Source of the DNA: Comamonadaceae bacterium | Lineage (GTDB): Bacteria; Pseudomonadota; Gammaproteobacteria; Burkholderiales; Burkholderiaceae_C | Reading direction: 5' to 3' | Assembly (NCBI GenBank): GCA_947476285.1 | Contig: CANJPU010000022.1 | Coordinates: forward strand, 1 to 64,000 | DNA: 64,000 nucleotides | Shown: piece by piece, positions 35,717-45,077 of the stretch | How the letters are laid out: every line of letters begins with the position of its first letter | How positions within the stretch are numbered: the first letter of the stretch is position 1 | The notes under the pieces: model-generated | What the model was told of the DNA's origin: nothing | Seen by the model: only the letters and a program-made list of their open reading frames with translations | The model's database searches: none | Program-made: the position numbers and the translations under genes

Positions 35717-36652
35717 TCAGTGCCGGCTGCTGTTGCGTCTTCCTCCCGGCAGCGTCAGCAACCCAGTGGACAGCGCCGTGCCCAACAGCACCACCAGCCC
35801 GCACCACAGCATGCGGGCAGTGACGGCCTCGCCCAGGAAGAGTGTGCCGTACAAGAGCGCGAACAGGGGAATCAAAAAGGTCACCGCCACGGTGCGCGCC
35901 GGCCCGGTCTTCTCGATCAGTCGAAAATAAAGTACATACGCAATGCCCGAGCAGACCACCCCCGCGACGGTGACGCTGGCCCAGGCCTGCAGGCCCGGCA
36001 TGTGCGCGGGCCACAGCCAAATGGCGGGCAATGCCAGGCCCAGCGCCGCGCCCAGGCAGCTTCCCGCAGCCGTGACCAGCGAGTGCAGGCCACCCAGGTA
36101 GAGCTTGCTCGCGTTGGCCGCGAGCGCATAGCACAGCGTGGCGACCAGGCAGGCCAGCACAGCCCAGGCAGGCGCGATGCCGCCGCTGCTAGGGCGAAAG
36201 CTGGCCTGGTCCCAGGTCAGCAAGGCGACGCCGGCGAATCCGATGGCCAGGCCCAGCACGCGCGACGCGTTGGGCCGGTCCTTGAGCCACACCCATGCGA
36301 CCAGGGCGCCAAAGAGCGGCACCGTGGCATTGAGAATCGCCGACAAGCCGGTGGTGATGGACATCAACGCGAAGGCGAAACACGCGAAGGGAATGCCCGA
36401 GTTGAAGACGCCGATCAGCAGCAGCGGCTTCCAGTTGGCGCGAAGCTGCGGCCAAAGGCCGCGCAGGTAGACCAGCGGCAGCAACGAGGCGGCCGCCACC
36501 GCGACTCGCACGGCCGACGTGGGCAAGGGGCCAAAGTCTTGCACCGCCAGCAGCATGAACATGAAAGACGATCCCCAGATCGCGCCCAGCAGTATGAAGT
36601 CGACAACCCAGCCGCTACCGACGCCCTCGCCCGAGTGCGCTTGTGCGCTCAA
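35717..36652 (-). CDS. EamA/DMT-family transporter (TTG start)
   Basis: This 311-residue membrane protein has two EamA repeats ([20 protein letters not shown] near the N-terminus, [20 protein letters not shown] and [16 protein letters not shown] in the second). No ATG or GTG fits before the first helix. A TTG at 36652 overlaps the ogt stop as TTGA and has GGAAGG 6 bases upstream, so I take it as the start. It is translationally coupled to ogt. Cargo unknown. Confidence 0.85.
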   Translation of the reverse strand: MSAQAHSGEGVGSGWVVDFILLGAIWGSSFMFMLLAVQDFGPLPTSAVRVAVAAASLLPLVYLRGLWPQLRANWKPLLLIGVFNSGIPFACFAFALMSITTGLSAILNATVPLFGALVAWVWLKDRPNASRVLGLAIGFAGVALLTWDQASFRPSSGGIAPAWAVLACLVATLCYALAANASKLYLGGLHSLVTAAGSCLGAALGLALPAIWLWPAHMPGLQAWASVTVAGVVCSGIAYVLYFRLIEKTGPARTVAVTFLIPLFALLYGTLFLGEAVTARMLWCGLVVLLGTALSTGLLTLPGGRRNSSRH

Positions 36653-37143
36653 GCCGTGCCTTCCAGCCGCAGCAATGCGCTCTTGCGTTCCAGGCCGCCC
36701 GCATAGCCAGTGAGTGCGCCTGTGGCACCCAGCACGCGATGACAGGGTACGACGATGCTGATCGGGTTGCGGCCGACGGCTGCGCCCACTGCCCGCACGG
36801 CGCGGGGCCGGCCGATGTGTTGGCCCAGCAGGCCATAGCTTGTGGTGGCGCCGCTTGGTATTGCCAACAGCGCCTGCCACACCGATTGCTGGAAAGCAGT
36901 GCCCGACTGCAGGTCCAGTGGCAGCTCAAAGGCCTTGCGCTTGCCGGCGAAATATTGCGCCAGTTGGGCCCTGGCGCGCACCAGCACTGGATGCGCGGGT
37001 TGTTCAAGCCAGGCGCTCGCGTCGGGCATATGGCGCTGGCCCTCGAACCACAGGCCGGCCAGTCCTCTTGCGCTGGCTGCCAGCAGCATGGCTCCGAGGG
37101 GGCTGTCATAGCTGGCACGCACCAGCGTGTCTTGAAACTTCAT
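36649..37143 (-). CDS. ogt: methylated-DNA-protein-cysteine methyltransferase
   Basis: This suicide DNA repair protein takes the methyl group from O6-methylguanine. The 164-residue protein has PCHRV at 133-137 with acceptor C134, preceded by the helix-turn-helix region [20 protein letters not shown] and the asparagine hinge GRNP. It lies 22 bases downstream of the Ada-AlkA gene on the same strand, so the two repair genes are probably one alkylation-damage operon. Confidence 0.95.
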   Translation of the reverse strand: MKFQDTLVRASYDSPLGAMLLAASARGLAGLWFEGQRHMPDASAWLEQPAHPVLVRARAQLAQYFAGKRKAFELPLDLQSGTAFQQSVWQALLAIPSGATTSYGLLGQHIGRPRAVRAVGAAVGRNPISIVVPCHRVLGATGALTGYAGGLERKSALLRLEGTA

Positions 37144-37165
37144 GAGGGCATCTCCTGCGATATTG

Positions 37166-38653
37166 TCATGTCATGCCGTGCCATGCGCGCACCACGGCGT
37201 AGCTGCGCCATGGCTTCCACGCTTGTGATGCCGCCAGTGCCATGCGCGCCGCCTGCGAGCCGGCAGGCACTTGCAAGGCCTTTTGCAAGGCCACGTCGCC
37301 GGAAGGAAAGGCATCGGGCCAGCGCAGTGCGCGCATCGCAATGTACTGCGCGGTCCAGTCGCCAATGCCCGGTAGTTGCATCAGCGTCGCGACGGTGGTT
37401 TGTACGTTCACCCCCGCATGCAATTGGAGGCGTCCTTCGGCCACCGCCTGCGCAAGGGCCACGATCGCGCCTTGCCGCTGCCGCACGATGCCCAGTTGCC
37501 CCAGTGTGTCGCCATCTGCCCGTGCCAGCACCTGCGGTGTGGGAAACAGGCGCGCCAGTTCGGGCCACGGCGTGATGATCGGCTCGCCCAGGCGCGCGAT
37601 CAGGCGTTGCGCCAGCGTGCGCGCGCCGGCTACAGTCACTTGCTGGCCAAGCACAGCCCGCACCGCAAGTTCAAAGCCATCCATACATCCAGGCACGCGC
37701 ACGCCGTCCCCGCGCGGAAAGTTCGAATGCAGCACCGCATTGATGGCTTGGGGATCGGCATCGAGGTCAAACGCGGCGCGCACCCGGCTGATCACCGCTG
37801 GCAGCACTTCGCGCAGCGAGTCGCTGACTTGCAGCAGCACCTGATGATGCTGCGCGTCGAACTGTGCCACCAGCCAGCCGGCATGGTGTTGTCCGCGTGA
37901 ATGCAGGGCCAGCGTGCGGGCCATCGCATCGGGCCGGCCGGGCAGGGCCAGCCATTCCATGCCGGCAATCGCACGCTGGCGAAAAAACCCCAGCATCGCC
38001 TGCACATCGTAGGGCGGGCGATAGGCCAGCCGCAGCGACAAGCCCTTGTCGCCGGTGGAAGCGCCCGCCCGTCTGAGCTGGCTGGGGTTCAGGCCGTAAT
38101 GCGATTGGAAGGCGGCATTGAAGCGGCGCACGCTGGCGTAGCCGCTGATCAGCGCCACCTGCATGATGGGCAGCTGGGTATCGGCCAACAACTGTTTGGC
38201 TGTGAGCAGCTTGCGCGTCTGCAGATATTGCAGCGGCGACACGCCGAAGTGCGCGTCGAAGATTCGCCGCAGGTGTCGATCGCTCACGCCCATCTGCAGG
38301 GACAACTGCTGCATCGTAGCGCCCGCATCGCCCCAGGCATCGGGCGCATCAAGCAGCCGCGCCGCCTGATGCGCCAGGATCTGGCTCGCGTCCTGGATGG
38401 ACCATGCCTGAGAGCGCGGCGCCAGCTCGGGCCGGCAGCGCAGGCAGGGCCGGAAACCTTCGCGCTCGGCCTGCGCGGCGTGGCCGAAGAAGCGGCAGTT
38501 CTCGCGCCTGGGTGTTCGCACCTTGCAAACCGGTCGGCAATAGATGCCGGTAGAGGTGACGCCAGTGAAGAAGCAGCCGTCAAAGCGCGCATCACGGGCC
38601 TTCAGTGCCAGGTAACAGGCATCGGGTTGCATTGGCGCTGGGTTGGAGCTCAT
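37166..38653 (-). CDS. Ada-AlkA fusion: AraC-type activator with 3-methyladenine DNA glycosylase
   Basis: This 495-residue protein has three modules. Residues 1-80 are an Ada N-terminal zinc domain with C39, C43, C70 and C73, the four ligands that take methyl groups from phosphotriesters. Residues 85-200 are an AraC-type HTH ([37 protein letters not shown]). Residues 210-495 are an AlkA glycosylase with HhH motif [20 protein letters not shown] and catalytic D453 in FPSGDVAL. It senses methylation, activates transcription and excises 3-methyladenine. ogt and an EamA gene follow. Confidence 0.93.
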   Translation of the reverse strand: MSSNPAPMQPDACYLALKARDARFDGCFFTGVTSTGIYCRPVCKVRTPRRENCRFFGHAAQAEREGFRPCLRCRPELAPRSQAWSIQDASQILAHQAARLLDAPDAWGDAGATMQQLSLQMGVSDRHLRRIFDAHFGVSPLQYLQTRKLLTAKQLLADTQLPIMQVALISGYASVRRFNAAFQSHYGLNPSQLRRAGASTGDKGLSLRLAYRPPYDVQAMLGFFRQRAIAGMEWLALPGRPDAMARTLALHSRGQHHAGWLVAQFDAQHHQVLLQVSDSLREVLPAVISRVRAAFDLDADPQAINAVLHSNFPRGDGVRVPGCMDGFELAVRAVLGQQVTVAGARTLAQRLIARLGEPIITPWPELARLFPTPQVLARADGDTLGQLGIVRQRQGAIVALAQAVAEGRLQLHAGVNVQTTVATLMQLPGIGDWTAQYIAMRALRWPDAFPSGDVALQKALQVPAGSQAARMALAASQAWKPWRSYAVVRAWHGMT

Positions 38654-38774
38654 GGAAGGATGATACGCAGAGCGCCGTGGGCGAGTAGCCGTTTCCGGAC
38701 ATGTCCCTCACACACGGTGAGGCGCTTGCCGCCTACAATTCCGGCTCGCGCCATCCTTCAGAAACCGAGCCTCA

Positions 38775-40166
38775 ATGCAGTTATCACCTTCGATTTTCAA
38801 AGCCTACGATGTGCGCGGCATTGTGCCGGCCACACTGAATGAAGAGGTGGCGCAGGCTTTGGGTCATGCCTTCGGCACGATCGCCATGGCACAAGGCGAG
38901 ACAGTGGTGGCCGTGGGCCGTGACGGCCGGTTGAGTGGCCCGGCTCTGAGTGCCGCGCTGATGCAAGGCCTGATGGCTGCCGGCGTCGATGTGATCGACG
39001 TCGGTCTTGCCACCACACCCATGCTCTACTTTGCCGCCAGCACGCTCTGCACAAGTGGCATTCAGGTCACTGGCAGCCACAACCCAAAGGACTACAACGG
39101 CTTCAAAATGGTCATGGCCGGTCGCGCCATCTATGGCCAGGAGATCCAGGCCCTGCGGCGCCAGATCGAGGCCACCGGCTCTCAGGGCCCTGTGGCCGCG
39201 CGGCCCGGCACCCATCGAAGCGTGGATCTTCTGCCAGCCTATAGCGAGCGAATCGTGCAGGACGTCAAGCTGACGCGGCCGATGAAGATCGTGGTTGATT
39301 CAGGCAACGGCATCGCGGGCGCTTCGGCGCCAGGGATTTTCCGCGCGCTGGGCTGCGAAGTGATCGAGCTCTTCAGCGAAGTAGACGGCAATTTCCCCAA
39401 CCACCATCCCGATCCGAGCAAGCCGGAAAACCTCAAGGACCTGATCGCGGCCATCGCAAGCAGCGGCGCCGAGCTGGGACTGGCCTTTGATGGCGACGGC
39501 GATCGCCTGGGCATCATCACCCGGGGCGGCAACAACATCTACCCCGACCGCCAGATGATGCTGTTCGCGCGCGACGTGCTGGGCCGCGTGCCCGGCGGCA
39601 CCATCGTCTTTGATGTGAAATGCACCCAGCGCCTGGCACCGGTGATTCGTGAAGCCGGCGGCATCCCATTGATGTACAAGACAGGGCATTCGCTGATCAA
39701 GGCCAGGATGAAGGAAGTCTCATCGCCCCTGGGCGGCGAGATGAGCGGCCATATCTTTTTTGGCGAGCGCTGGTTCGGCTTTGACGACGGCACCTATGCC
39801 GGCGCACGTCTGCTGGAGATTCTTTCGCGCCACGATGATCCCAGCGCCGTGCTCGATGGCCTGCCCACCAGCTTTTCCACGCCCGAACTCAATGTCAAAT
39901 GCGCCGAGGGGGAAGCCCATGTGTTGGTTGACAAACTCATGGCCACCCCAGCGTTCGAGGCACCGGCGCAAATCAGCACCATCGACGGTGTGCGGGTGGA
40001 CTGGCCCGACGGCTTTGGCCTGATACGCGCTTCCAACACCACCCCTGTGCTGGTGCTGCGCTTCGAAGGCCAGACGCCGCAGGCACTCAAGCGCATTGAA
40101 AGCGACATGCTGGCGCTGCTGCGCCGGGTCAAGCCCGATGCGACCATCGGCGAAGCGGCGCATTGA
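38775..40166 (+). CDS. phosphomannomutase/phosphoglucomutase
   Basis: This 463-residue alpha-D-phosphohexomutase is of the AlgC/ManB type. FKAYDVRGIVP opens the protein; TGSHNPKDYNGFK near residue 98-110 holds the phosphoserine; DGDGDRLG near 240 binds magnesium; GEMSGHIFF is the sugar loop. It makes mannose-1-P and glucose-1-P for LPS and exopolysaccharide. The waaC relic and waaA follow, so this is an envelope-sugar locus. Confidence 0.95.
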   Translation: MQLSPSIFKAYDVRGIVPATLNEEVAQALGHAFGTIAMAQGETVVAVGRDGRLSGPALSAALMQGLMAAGVDVIDVGLATTPMLYFAASTLCTSGIQVTGSHNPKDYNGFKMVMAGRAIYGQEIQALRRQIEATGSQGPVAARPGTHRSVDLLPAYSERIVQDVKLTRPMKIVVDSGNGIAGASAPGIFRALGCEVIELFSEVDGNFPNHHPDPSKPENLKDLIAAIASSGAELGLAFDGDGDRLGIITRGGNNIYPDRQMMLFARDVLGRVPGGTIVFDVKCTQRLAPVIREAGGIPLMYKTGHSLIKARMKEVSSPLGGEMSGHIFFGERWFGFDDGTYAGARLLEILSRHDDPSAVLDGLPTSFSTPELNVKCAEGEAHVLVDKLMATPAFEAPAQISTIDGVRVDWPDGFGLIRASNTTPVLVLRFEGQTPQALKRIESDMLALLRRVKPDATIGEAAH

Positions 40167-40193
40167 GCACCTGCCCACGCTCAAGCTCAAGCA

Positions 40194-40310
40194 GTGAATA
40201 TCCTGGTCGTCAAACTCTCCTGGCTGGGTGACGTAGCTCATGCCATGCCGGCCGTGCAAGACCTGCGCGTGGGTGCTCTGATGCGGGCTGGGGACTATGT
40301 CATTCTCTAG
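40194..40310 (+). pseudogene. waaC: heptosyltransferase I relic with internal deletion
   Basis: A GTG at 40194 opens a 38-codon frame reading VNILVVKLSWLGDVAHAMPA then VQDLR, the exact N-terminal signature of lipopolysaccharide heptosyltransferases (normally over 300 residues). It then jumps to VGALMRAGDYVIL and a stop, which could be the original C-terminus. The likeliest history is a large in-frame internal deletion. It lies 27 bases after the mutase gene and overlaps waaA, exactly where waaC is expected. A functional copy would have to be elsewhere. Confidence 0.8.
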
Positions 40311-41595
40311 CATGCGCTGGCTCTACTCAATCGCCGCTGTGGCCGCGCAGCCTTTTCTGCGCCGCAAACTGCACAGGCGTGGCCGAGCCGAGGCGGGTTA
40401 TCTTGAGCGCGTGGGCGAACGCTTCGGCCAGTACGAAGGCCGGCCACAGCCAGGGGCGCTCTGGATTCACGCGGTCTCCCTGGGTGAGACCCGAGCGGCG
40501 TCCATCCTGATCGATCGCCTGCGCCACCTGCAGCCTGATATTCGCATTTTGCTCACGCACGGCACCGCCACCGGCCGAGCCGAAGGCGCGCGTCTGCTGC
40601 GCCCCGGCGATGCGCAGGCCTGGCTGCCGTGGGACACACCGCACGCGGTGTGCTGCTTTCTTGACCACTTCAAACCCAGAGCCGGCCTGATGATGGAAAC
40701 CGAAGTCTGGCCCAATCTGGTGTCCGAGGCATCGCAGCGCGGCCTGCCCCTGATGCTGGCCAATGCACGCTTGAGCGACAAGTCGCTGGCCGGCACGCGG
40801 CGGCTGGCCTGGTTATCCCGCCCTGCCTATGCTGCGCTCACGGCGGTGTGGGCACAGACCGAAGCCGACGCCCAGCGTCTGCGCGCAGCCGGCGCACAAG
40901 TGCAGGGCGTGTTTGGCAATTTGAAATTCGATGCGCAGCCGCAGCCGCAACAACTTCAACAAGGCCGGCGCTGGCGCGAAGCGTCGACTAGGCCGGTGTT
41001 GATGTTCGCCAGTTCGCGCGAGGGCGAAGAGCTTGAATTCTTTCGGGCGATCAAGTCGCTGGCGCAGCCTCTCCCGATGCAGCTGCTATTGGTGCCGCGC
41101 CATCCGCAGCGCTTTGCCGAGGTGCAGGCACTGGCCGAGCAGCACGGCCTATCGGTCGCGCGCCGCAGCCATTGGCGCACACAACCCGAGTCGGCCGATG
41201 TGTGGCTGGGCGACTCGCTGGGAGAGATGGCGTTGTACTACGGCATGTCCCATGTGGCCCTGCTAGGCGGCAGCTTCGCGCCATTGGGTGGACAAAATCT
41301 GATCGAAGCGGCCGCCTGCGGCACACCGGTGGTGATGGGCCCGCACACTTTCAATTTTGCACAAGCGGCGCAGATGGCGCAGCAATGCGGCGCCGCGCTG
41401 CGCGTGCAGGACATGGGCCAGGCCGTGCATGCCGCTGGGGCTCTTTTGGCAGACCCAGTCGCCCGCGATGCAGCCGTGCGATCGGCACTGGCCTTCGCCG
41501 CCGCAAATCAAGGCGCGGCAGACAAGACAGCGCAGGCGGTCCTGCGCGTGCTGGGCCCCGTTGCTTGGGCACCGCCTGCTGCGGCCAACGCATAA
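40297..41595 (+). CDS. waaA: 3-deoxy-D-manno-octulosonic acid transferase
   Basis: WaaA (KdtA) adds Kdo to lipid A precursor at the inner membrane. The 432-residue GT-B protein has the N-terminal glycosyltransferase domain with GALWIHAVSLGETRAA and METEVWPNLV, and the C-terminal donor domain with VLLGGSFAPLGGQNLIEAAA and FNFAQAA. The start at 40297 overlaps the waaC relic; an ATG at 40312 is the other choice. Essential in most Gram-negatives. Confidence 0.95.
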   Translation: MSFSSMRWLYSIAAVAAQPFLRRKLHRRGRAEAGYLERVGERFGQYEGRPQPGALWIHAVSLGETRAASILIDRLRHLQPDIRILLTHGTATGRAEGARLLRPGDAQAWLPWDTPHAVCCFLDHFKPRAGLMMETEVWPNLVSEASQRGLPLMLANARLSDKSLAGTRRLAWLSRPAYAALTAVWAQTEADAQRLRAAGAQVQGVFGNLKFDAQPQPQQLQQGRRWREASTRPVLMFASSREGEELEFFRAIKSLAQPLPMQLLLVPRHPQRFAEVQALAEQHGLSVARRSHWRTQPESADVWLGDSLGEMALYYGMSHVALLGGSFAPLGGQNLIEAAACGTPVVMGPHTFNFAQAAQMAQQCGAALRVQDMGQAVHAAGALLADPVARDAAVRSALAFAAANQGAADKTAQAVLRVLGPVAWAPPAAANA

Positions 41596-41626
41596 GTGGG
41601 CGCCACAGACTCGCGACAATATCCAC

Positions 41627-42034
41627 ATGCAGATCAGCAAGACAGACAAGCCAGACATCACACCATTCGAATGGATAGGCGGCGAAGACAGAGTCAAGGC
41701 TCTGGTCGAGCGCTTTTATGACTTGATGGACCTGGAGCCGGCCTATGCGCATTTGCGCGCCGCGCACGGCACCGATCTGGTCAAGGCCCGGCAGCATCTT
41801 TTCTGGTTTCTCTGCGGCTGGCTGGGCGGGCCGCAGCATTACACCGAACGTTTCGGTCATCCGCGCCTGCGCATGCGCCACATGCCCTTTGCCATCGGCA
41901 TTCGCGAGCGCGACCAGTGGCTGGCCTGCATGGACCAGGCCATGGGAGAGACCGCGGTCGATGCGGCCTTGCGCGCCAGGCTCAAGGCCAGCTTCTTTCA
42001 GACTGCGGACTGGATGCGCAACACGAACGTGTAG
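41627..42034 (+). CDS. group II truncated hemoglobin
   Basis: This 135-residue protein is a group II (trHbO-type) truncated globin. TPFEWIGGEDRVKALVERFYDLM gives the A-B helices, the stretch ARQHLFWFLCGWLGGP with the family tryptophan follows, and GHPRLRMRHMPFAIG carries the proximal histidine region. These globins bind oxygen or react with NO and peroxide. It is separate from waaA by 31 bases and not clearly in an operon. Confidence 0.88.
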   Translation: MQISKTDKPDITPFEWIGGEDRVKALVERFYDLMDLEPAYAHLRAAHGTDLVKARQHLFWFLCGWLGGPQHYTERFGHPRLRMRHMPFAIGIRERDQWLACMDQAMGETAVDAALRARLKASFFQTADWMRNTNV

Positions 42035-42113
42035 GGCTTGGTGGCTGCGCAATGTGCCAACCCAATTGACATAACTCAAGTACCCCGCCCACGATGCAGT
42101 TATGCTCGCAGCC

Positions 42114-42515
42114 ATGACACTGTCAAAGCGGCTTCGCCGCTGGGTAAGCGGCGCAATGACGGTGGCGGTCCTGTTCACGCAGCTCGCCATCGCCGCTTAT
42201 GTGTGCCCGGCGCCCGAGTCCAACGCGCAGGCTCCTGTGGCCATGGAGGCCATGCCTGACTGTCATGGCATGGGTGAACCAGACCCGGCTGCACCGCAAC
42301 TTTGCAAAGCCCATTGCAGCCAGGACGCACAGTCGTCCGCGCGCACACTGCTGCCCGATCTACAGCCCAACCCTGCCTCCGTGGCGCTGTTGGTTCGCGT
42401 CATCGAGCCGCAGCCGCCGGTGTCAGGCTTCGCCGTCATTGGCCGTGCGCCGCCGCTGTCGAACACGGCTGATCCGATACCCATCTATCTCGCGCTGCTC
42501 GTTCTTCGCAATTGA
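42114..42515 (+). CDS. Cys/His-rich exported protein ahead of the copper efflux operon
   Basis: This 133-residue protein has a signal-like start (RLRRWVSGAMTVAVLFTQLAIA) and then a cluster of metal-ligand residues: C31, PDCHGMG with C50 and H51, and LCKAHCSQ with C64, H67 and C68. The rest is proline-rich. No family name is certain, but small Cys/Met/His-rich periplasmic proteins often sit in copper operons. It is 71 bases before the cusC-like gene and on the same strand. The start at 42114 gives a shorter, more usual signal than 42102. Confidence 0.7.
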   Translation: MTLSKRLRRWVSGAMTVAVLFTQLAIAAYVCPAPESNAQAPVAMEAMPDCHGMGEPDPAAPQLCKAHCSQDAQSSARTLLPDLQPNPASVALLVRVIEPQPPVSGFAVIGRAPPLSNTADPIPIYLALLVLRN

Positions 42516-42586
42516 CACCTGCCGGCATTGTTCATGCGCCTTGCGCGTGAATGGATTGCTCTGTGGTCTCACTCCGAAGGACTCCC

Positions 42587-43816
42587 ATGAAATCGAAATT
42601 TCGCGGCGCCATTGCGCTGCTATGCAGCCTGACTCTTGCGGGCCCGGCCTGCGCGTTGACATTCCAGCAGGCCCTGGCGCTGGCAGAGCAGCAAAGCCCA
42701 GGCTTGACAGCCCAGGGCGCATCCATTGCCAGCGCCGAGTCGGCGGGCAAGGCGGCACTGAGCTTGCCCGACCCGCGCCTGTCGGTGGGTGTTGAAAACT
42801 TTCCCATCGGCGGACCGGAGCGCTTTAGCCTGACGCGCGACTTCATGACCATGACGCGCATCGGCCTGATGCAAGAGGTGCCCAATCTCGCCAAGCGGCA
42901 GGCGCGCGAGCAGATCGCGCAGGCCAAGGCGCAGCGTGAGCGCGGCATGCTCACGGTGGCCCGATTGCAATTGCGCCAGTCGTTCACGCGCGCCTGGCTG
43001 GCCGTGGGCTTTGCCCAACAGCGACAGCGCGCGCTCGGTGAACTGGTGCAAGAGAATCAGCGGCTGGCAAGCACACTGGCATCGCGCATCGCAGCGGGCA
43101 CGGCGCAGGCGGCGGACATGCTGATGGCGCGCCAGGAAGCGCTGGCCCTGGAGGACCGGCGCGATGACCTCGCGCGCGAAGAGGCCAAGGCCCGCAGCGC
43201 CCTGCGCCGCTTCATTGGCGAGCGGGCCTCCGAGCCGCTGCAAGATGGCGCGCCGGTGTCGCAGCGATCGGCCCGAGAGATTCGCGAACAAGTGCATGCG
43301 CATGCCGAGGTCACGGTCTATCAGGCCATGGCATCGATGGCTCAAGCCGAGGTGAATGAGGCGCAGGCCGATGCAAAGGGCGACTGGTCATGGGAAGTGG
43401 CTTACAGTCGGCGCGGCCCGCAGTGGGGCGACATGCTTTCATTTCAAGTCAGCATGGATCTGCCTTGGCAAAAAGACCGGCGGCAAAACCCGCTGATCGC
43501 AGCCCGGCAAAACGATGTGCGCAAAGTAGAGGCCGAGCGGGCCGAGCTGGAGCGCCGCCACGGGCAAGAGATTGACGAACAACTCGCTGAGCTGCAGGCC
43601 CTGGACAGTCAGCGCCAACGCCTGCACACGCGTGGCCAGAAGCTCGCGCAAGACCGCGTGGCGCTGGCCATGGGCAGCTACCAGGCCGGGCGTGAAGGAC
43701 TGGGCATGGTGCTGACCGCACGGCGCGAATTGCTGGAAGTGCAGATGCGAATGATAGAGATCGATGCCCAACGCGCCGACCTGCGCGCGCGCCTTGACAA
43801 CTTGATTGCGGAGTAA
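42587..43816 (+). CDS. outer-membrane efflux protein, CusC/CzcC (TolC) family
   Basis: This 409-residue TolC-family channel protein has a signal peptide (KSKFRGAIALLCSLTLAGPACA) and long coiled-coil segments rich in Gln, Ala and Glu (LAKRQAREQIAQAKAQRER, LAEQQ). It lacks the lipobox cysteine of CusC and is closer to CzcC-like forms. GAAGGA precedes the ATG. It is the first gene of a three-gene efflux system, with cusB 4 bases downstream, and makes the outer-membrane exit duct. Confidence 0.87.
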   Translation: MKSKFRGAIALLCSLTLAGPACALTFQQALALAEQQSPGLTAQGASIASAESAGKAALSLPDPRLSVGVENFPIGGPERFSLTRDFMTMTRIGLMQEVPNLAKRQAREQIAQAKAQRERGMLTVARLQLRQSFTRAWLAVGFAQQRQRALGELVQENQRLASTLASRIAAGTAQAADMLMARQEALALEDRRDDLAREEAKARSALRRFIGERASEPLQDGAPVSQRSAREIREQVHAHAEVTVYQAMASMAQAEVNEAQADAKGDWSWEVAYSRRGPQWGDMLSFQVSMDLPWQKDRRQNPLIAARQNDVRKVEAERAELERRHGQEIDEQLAELQALDSQRQRLHTRGQKLAQDRVALAMGSYQAGREGLGMVLTARRELLEVQMRMIEIDAQRADLRARLDNLIAE

Positions 43817-43820
43817 AGCC

Positions 43821-45077
43821 ATGAACGCCAACACCCGAACCTTCCTCATTGCGCTCACGATGCTTGCCGCGGGCATCGCCATCGGCTGGACCGTGGCGTC
43901 GCAACGCGCGGTGGACCACGCCGCATCCGCAACCGCACCCTCACCCGCCAAAGCCGAGCGCAAGGTGCTCTACTGGTACGACCCCATGGTGCCCACGCAG
44001 AAATTCGACAAGCCGGGCAAGTCCCCCTTCATGGACATGGAACTGACCCCGCGCTATGCCGATGAAGGCGAGCAGGCAAAGGGCGGCGTCGCGGTGTCGC
44101 CGCAGGCAGTGCAGTCGCTGGGTGTGCGCCTGGCCACCGTCGAGAAGATGAACATCAACGAAAGCATCGATGCGGTGGGATCACTCGGCTTGAACGAGCG
44201 CGATATCAGCATCGTGCAGGCGCGCGCCAATGGTTTCGTCGAAAAAGTCTATGCCCGCGCCCCTGGCGACGTGATTGCCGCCGGTGCGCCGCTGGCTGAT
44301 CTGCTGCTGCCCGAGTGGGTGGCCGCGCAGCGCGAATTTCTGGCCGTCAAGGGGCTGGGCGATGAGGCACTCACCGCCGCATCGCGCCAGCGGCTGGGCT
44401 TGCTGGGCATGCCCGCTTCTTTGCTCGCGCAAGTCGAGCGCACGGGGCAGGTGCAGGGCAACCAGACCGTCACTGCGCCGGCAGGCGGCGTCATCGTCGA
44501 GCTGATGGTGCGCGCCGGTATGACTGTGTCGCAGGGCATGAGCCTGGCCCGCATCAACGGCCTGGGCAGCTTGTGGCTGGAGCTGGCCGTGCCCGAAGCG
44601 CAGGCTGGGGCAGTACGTACGGGCCAGGCCGCGCAGGCGCGCTTTGTTGCGTACCCGGGCGAAGTGTTCAAGGGCCGGGTCTCAGCCATATTGCCTGAGA
44701 GCAACCGCGAGAGTCGCACCTTGCGCGTGCGCATCGACCTGCCCAACCCCGGGCAGCGACTCAAGGCCGGCATGTTCGCGCAAGTGGCGCTGCAGGGGCC
44801 AAGCATGCAAGCCATTGTTGTGCCCAGCGAAGCGGTGATTCGCACTGGCAAGCGGGCACTGGTTTATGTGGTGGATGAGCCCGGCCGCTACCGTCCGGTC
44901 GAAGTGGATGTGGGCGCCGAGGTCGATGGCAAGCTGGTGGTGCGCAGTGGGCTTGTGGCGGGGCAGCAGGTGGTGGCGTCTTCGCAGTTCTTGATCGATT
45001 CAGAAGCCAGCTTGCGCGGGGTGTTGGCCAATGCACCTACAGCACCGACCGCACCGGCCTCAGGGAAGCGGCCATGA
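43821..45077 (+). CDS. cusB: periplasmic adaptor of the Cu/Ag efflux pump
   Basis: This 418-residue membrane-fusion protein has an N-terminal hydrophobic anchor and then [20 protein letters not shown] followed by MDMEL, the CusB-type metal-binding motif with its methionines, which hands copper or silver to the pump. The lipoyl/hairpin and beta-barrel regions follow ([18 protein letters not shown]). GGAG lies close upstream of the ATG; a start five codons earlier is rejected. It overlaps cusA by 4 bases. Confidence 0.92.
   Translation: MNANTRTFLIALTMLAAGIAIGWTVASQRAVDHAASATAPSPAKAERKVLYWYDPMVPTQKFDKPGKSPFMDMELTPRYADEGEQAKGGVAVSPQAVQSLGVRLATVEKMNINESIDAVGSLGLNERDISIVQARANGFVEKVYARAPGDVIAAGAPLADLLLPEWVAAQREFLAVKGLGDEALTAASRQRLGLLGMPASLLAQVERTGQVQGNQTVTAPAGGVIVELMVRAGMTVSQGMSLARINGLGSLWLELAVPEAQAGAVRTGQAAQARFVAYPGEVFKGRVSAILPESNRESRTLRVRIDLPNPGQRLKAGMFAQVALQGPSMQAIVVPSEAVIRTGKRALVYVVDEPGRYRPVEVDVGAEVDGKLVVRSGLVAGQQVVASSQFLIDSEASLRGVLANAPTAPTAPASGKRP

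Noticed and set aside
42066-42080. TTGACATAACTCAAG before the copper operon as an FNR or metal-regulator site
   Set aside because: Only a partial palindrome, with no -10 box at the right spacing; too weak to list.
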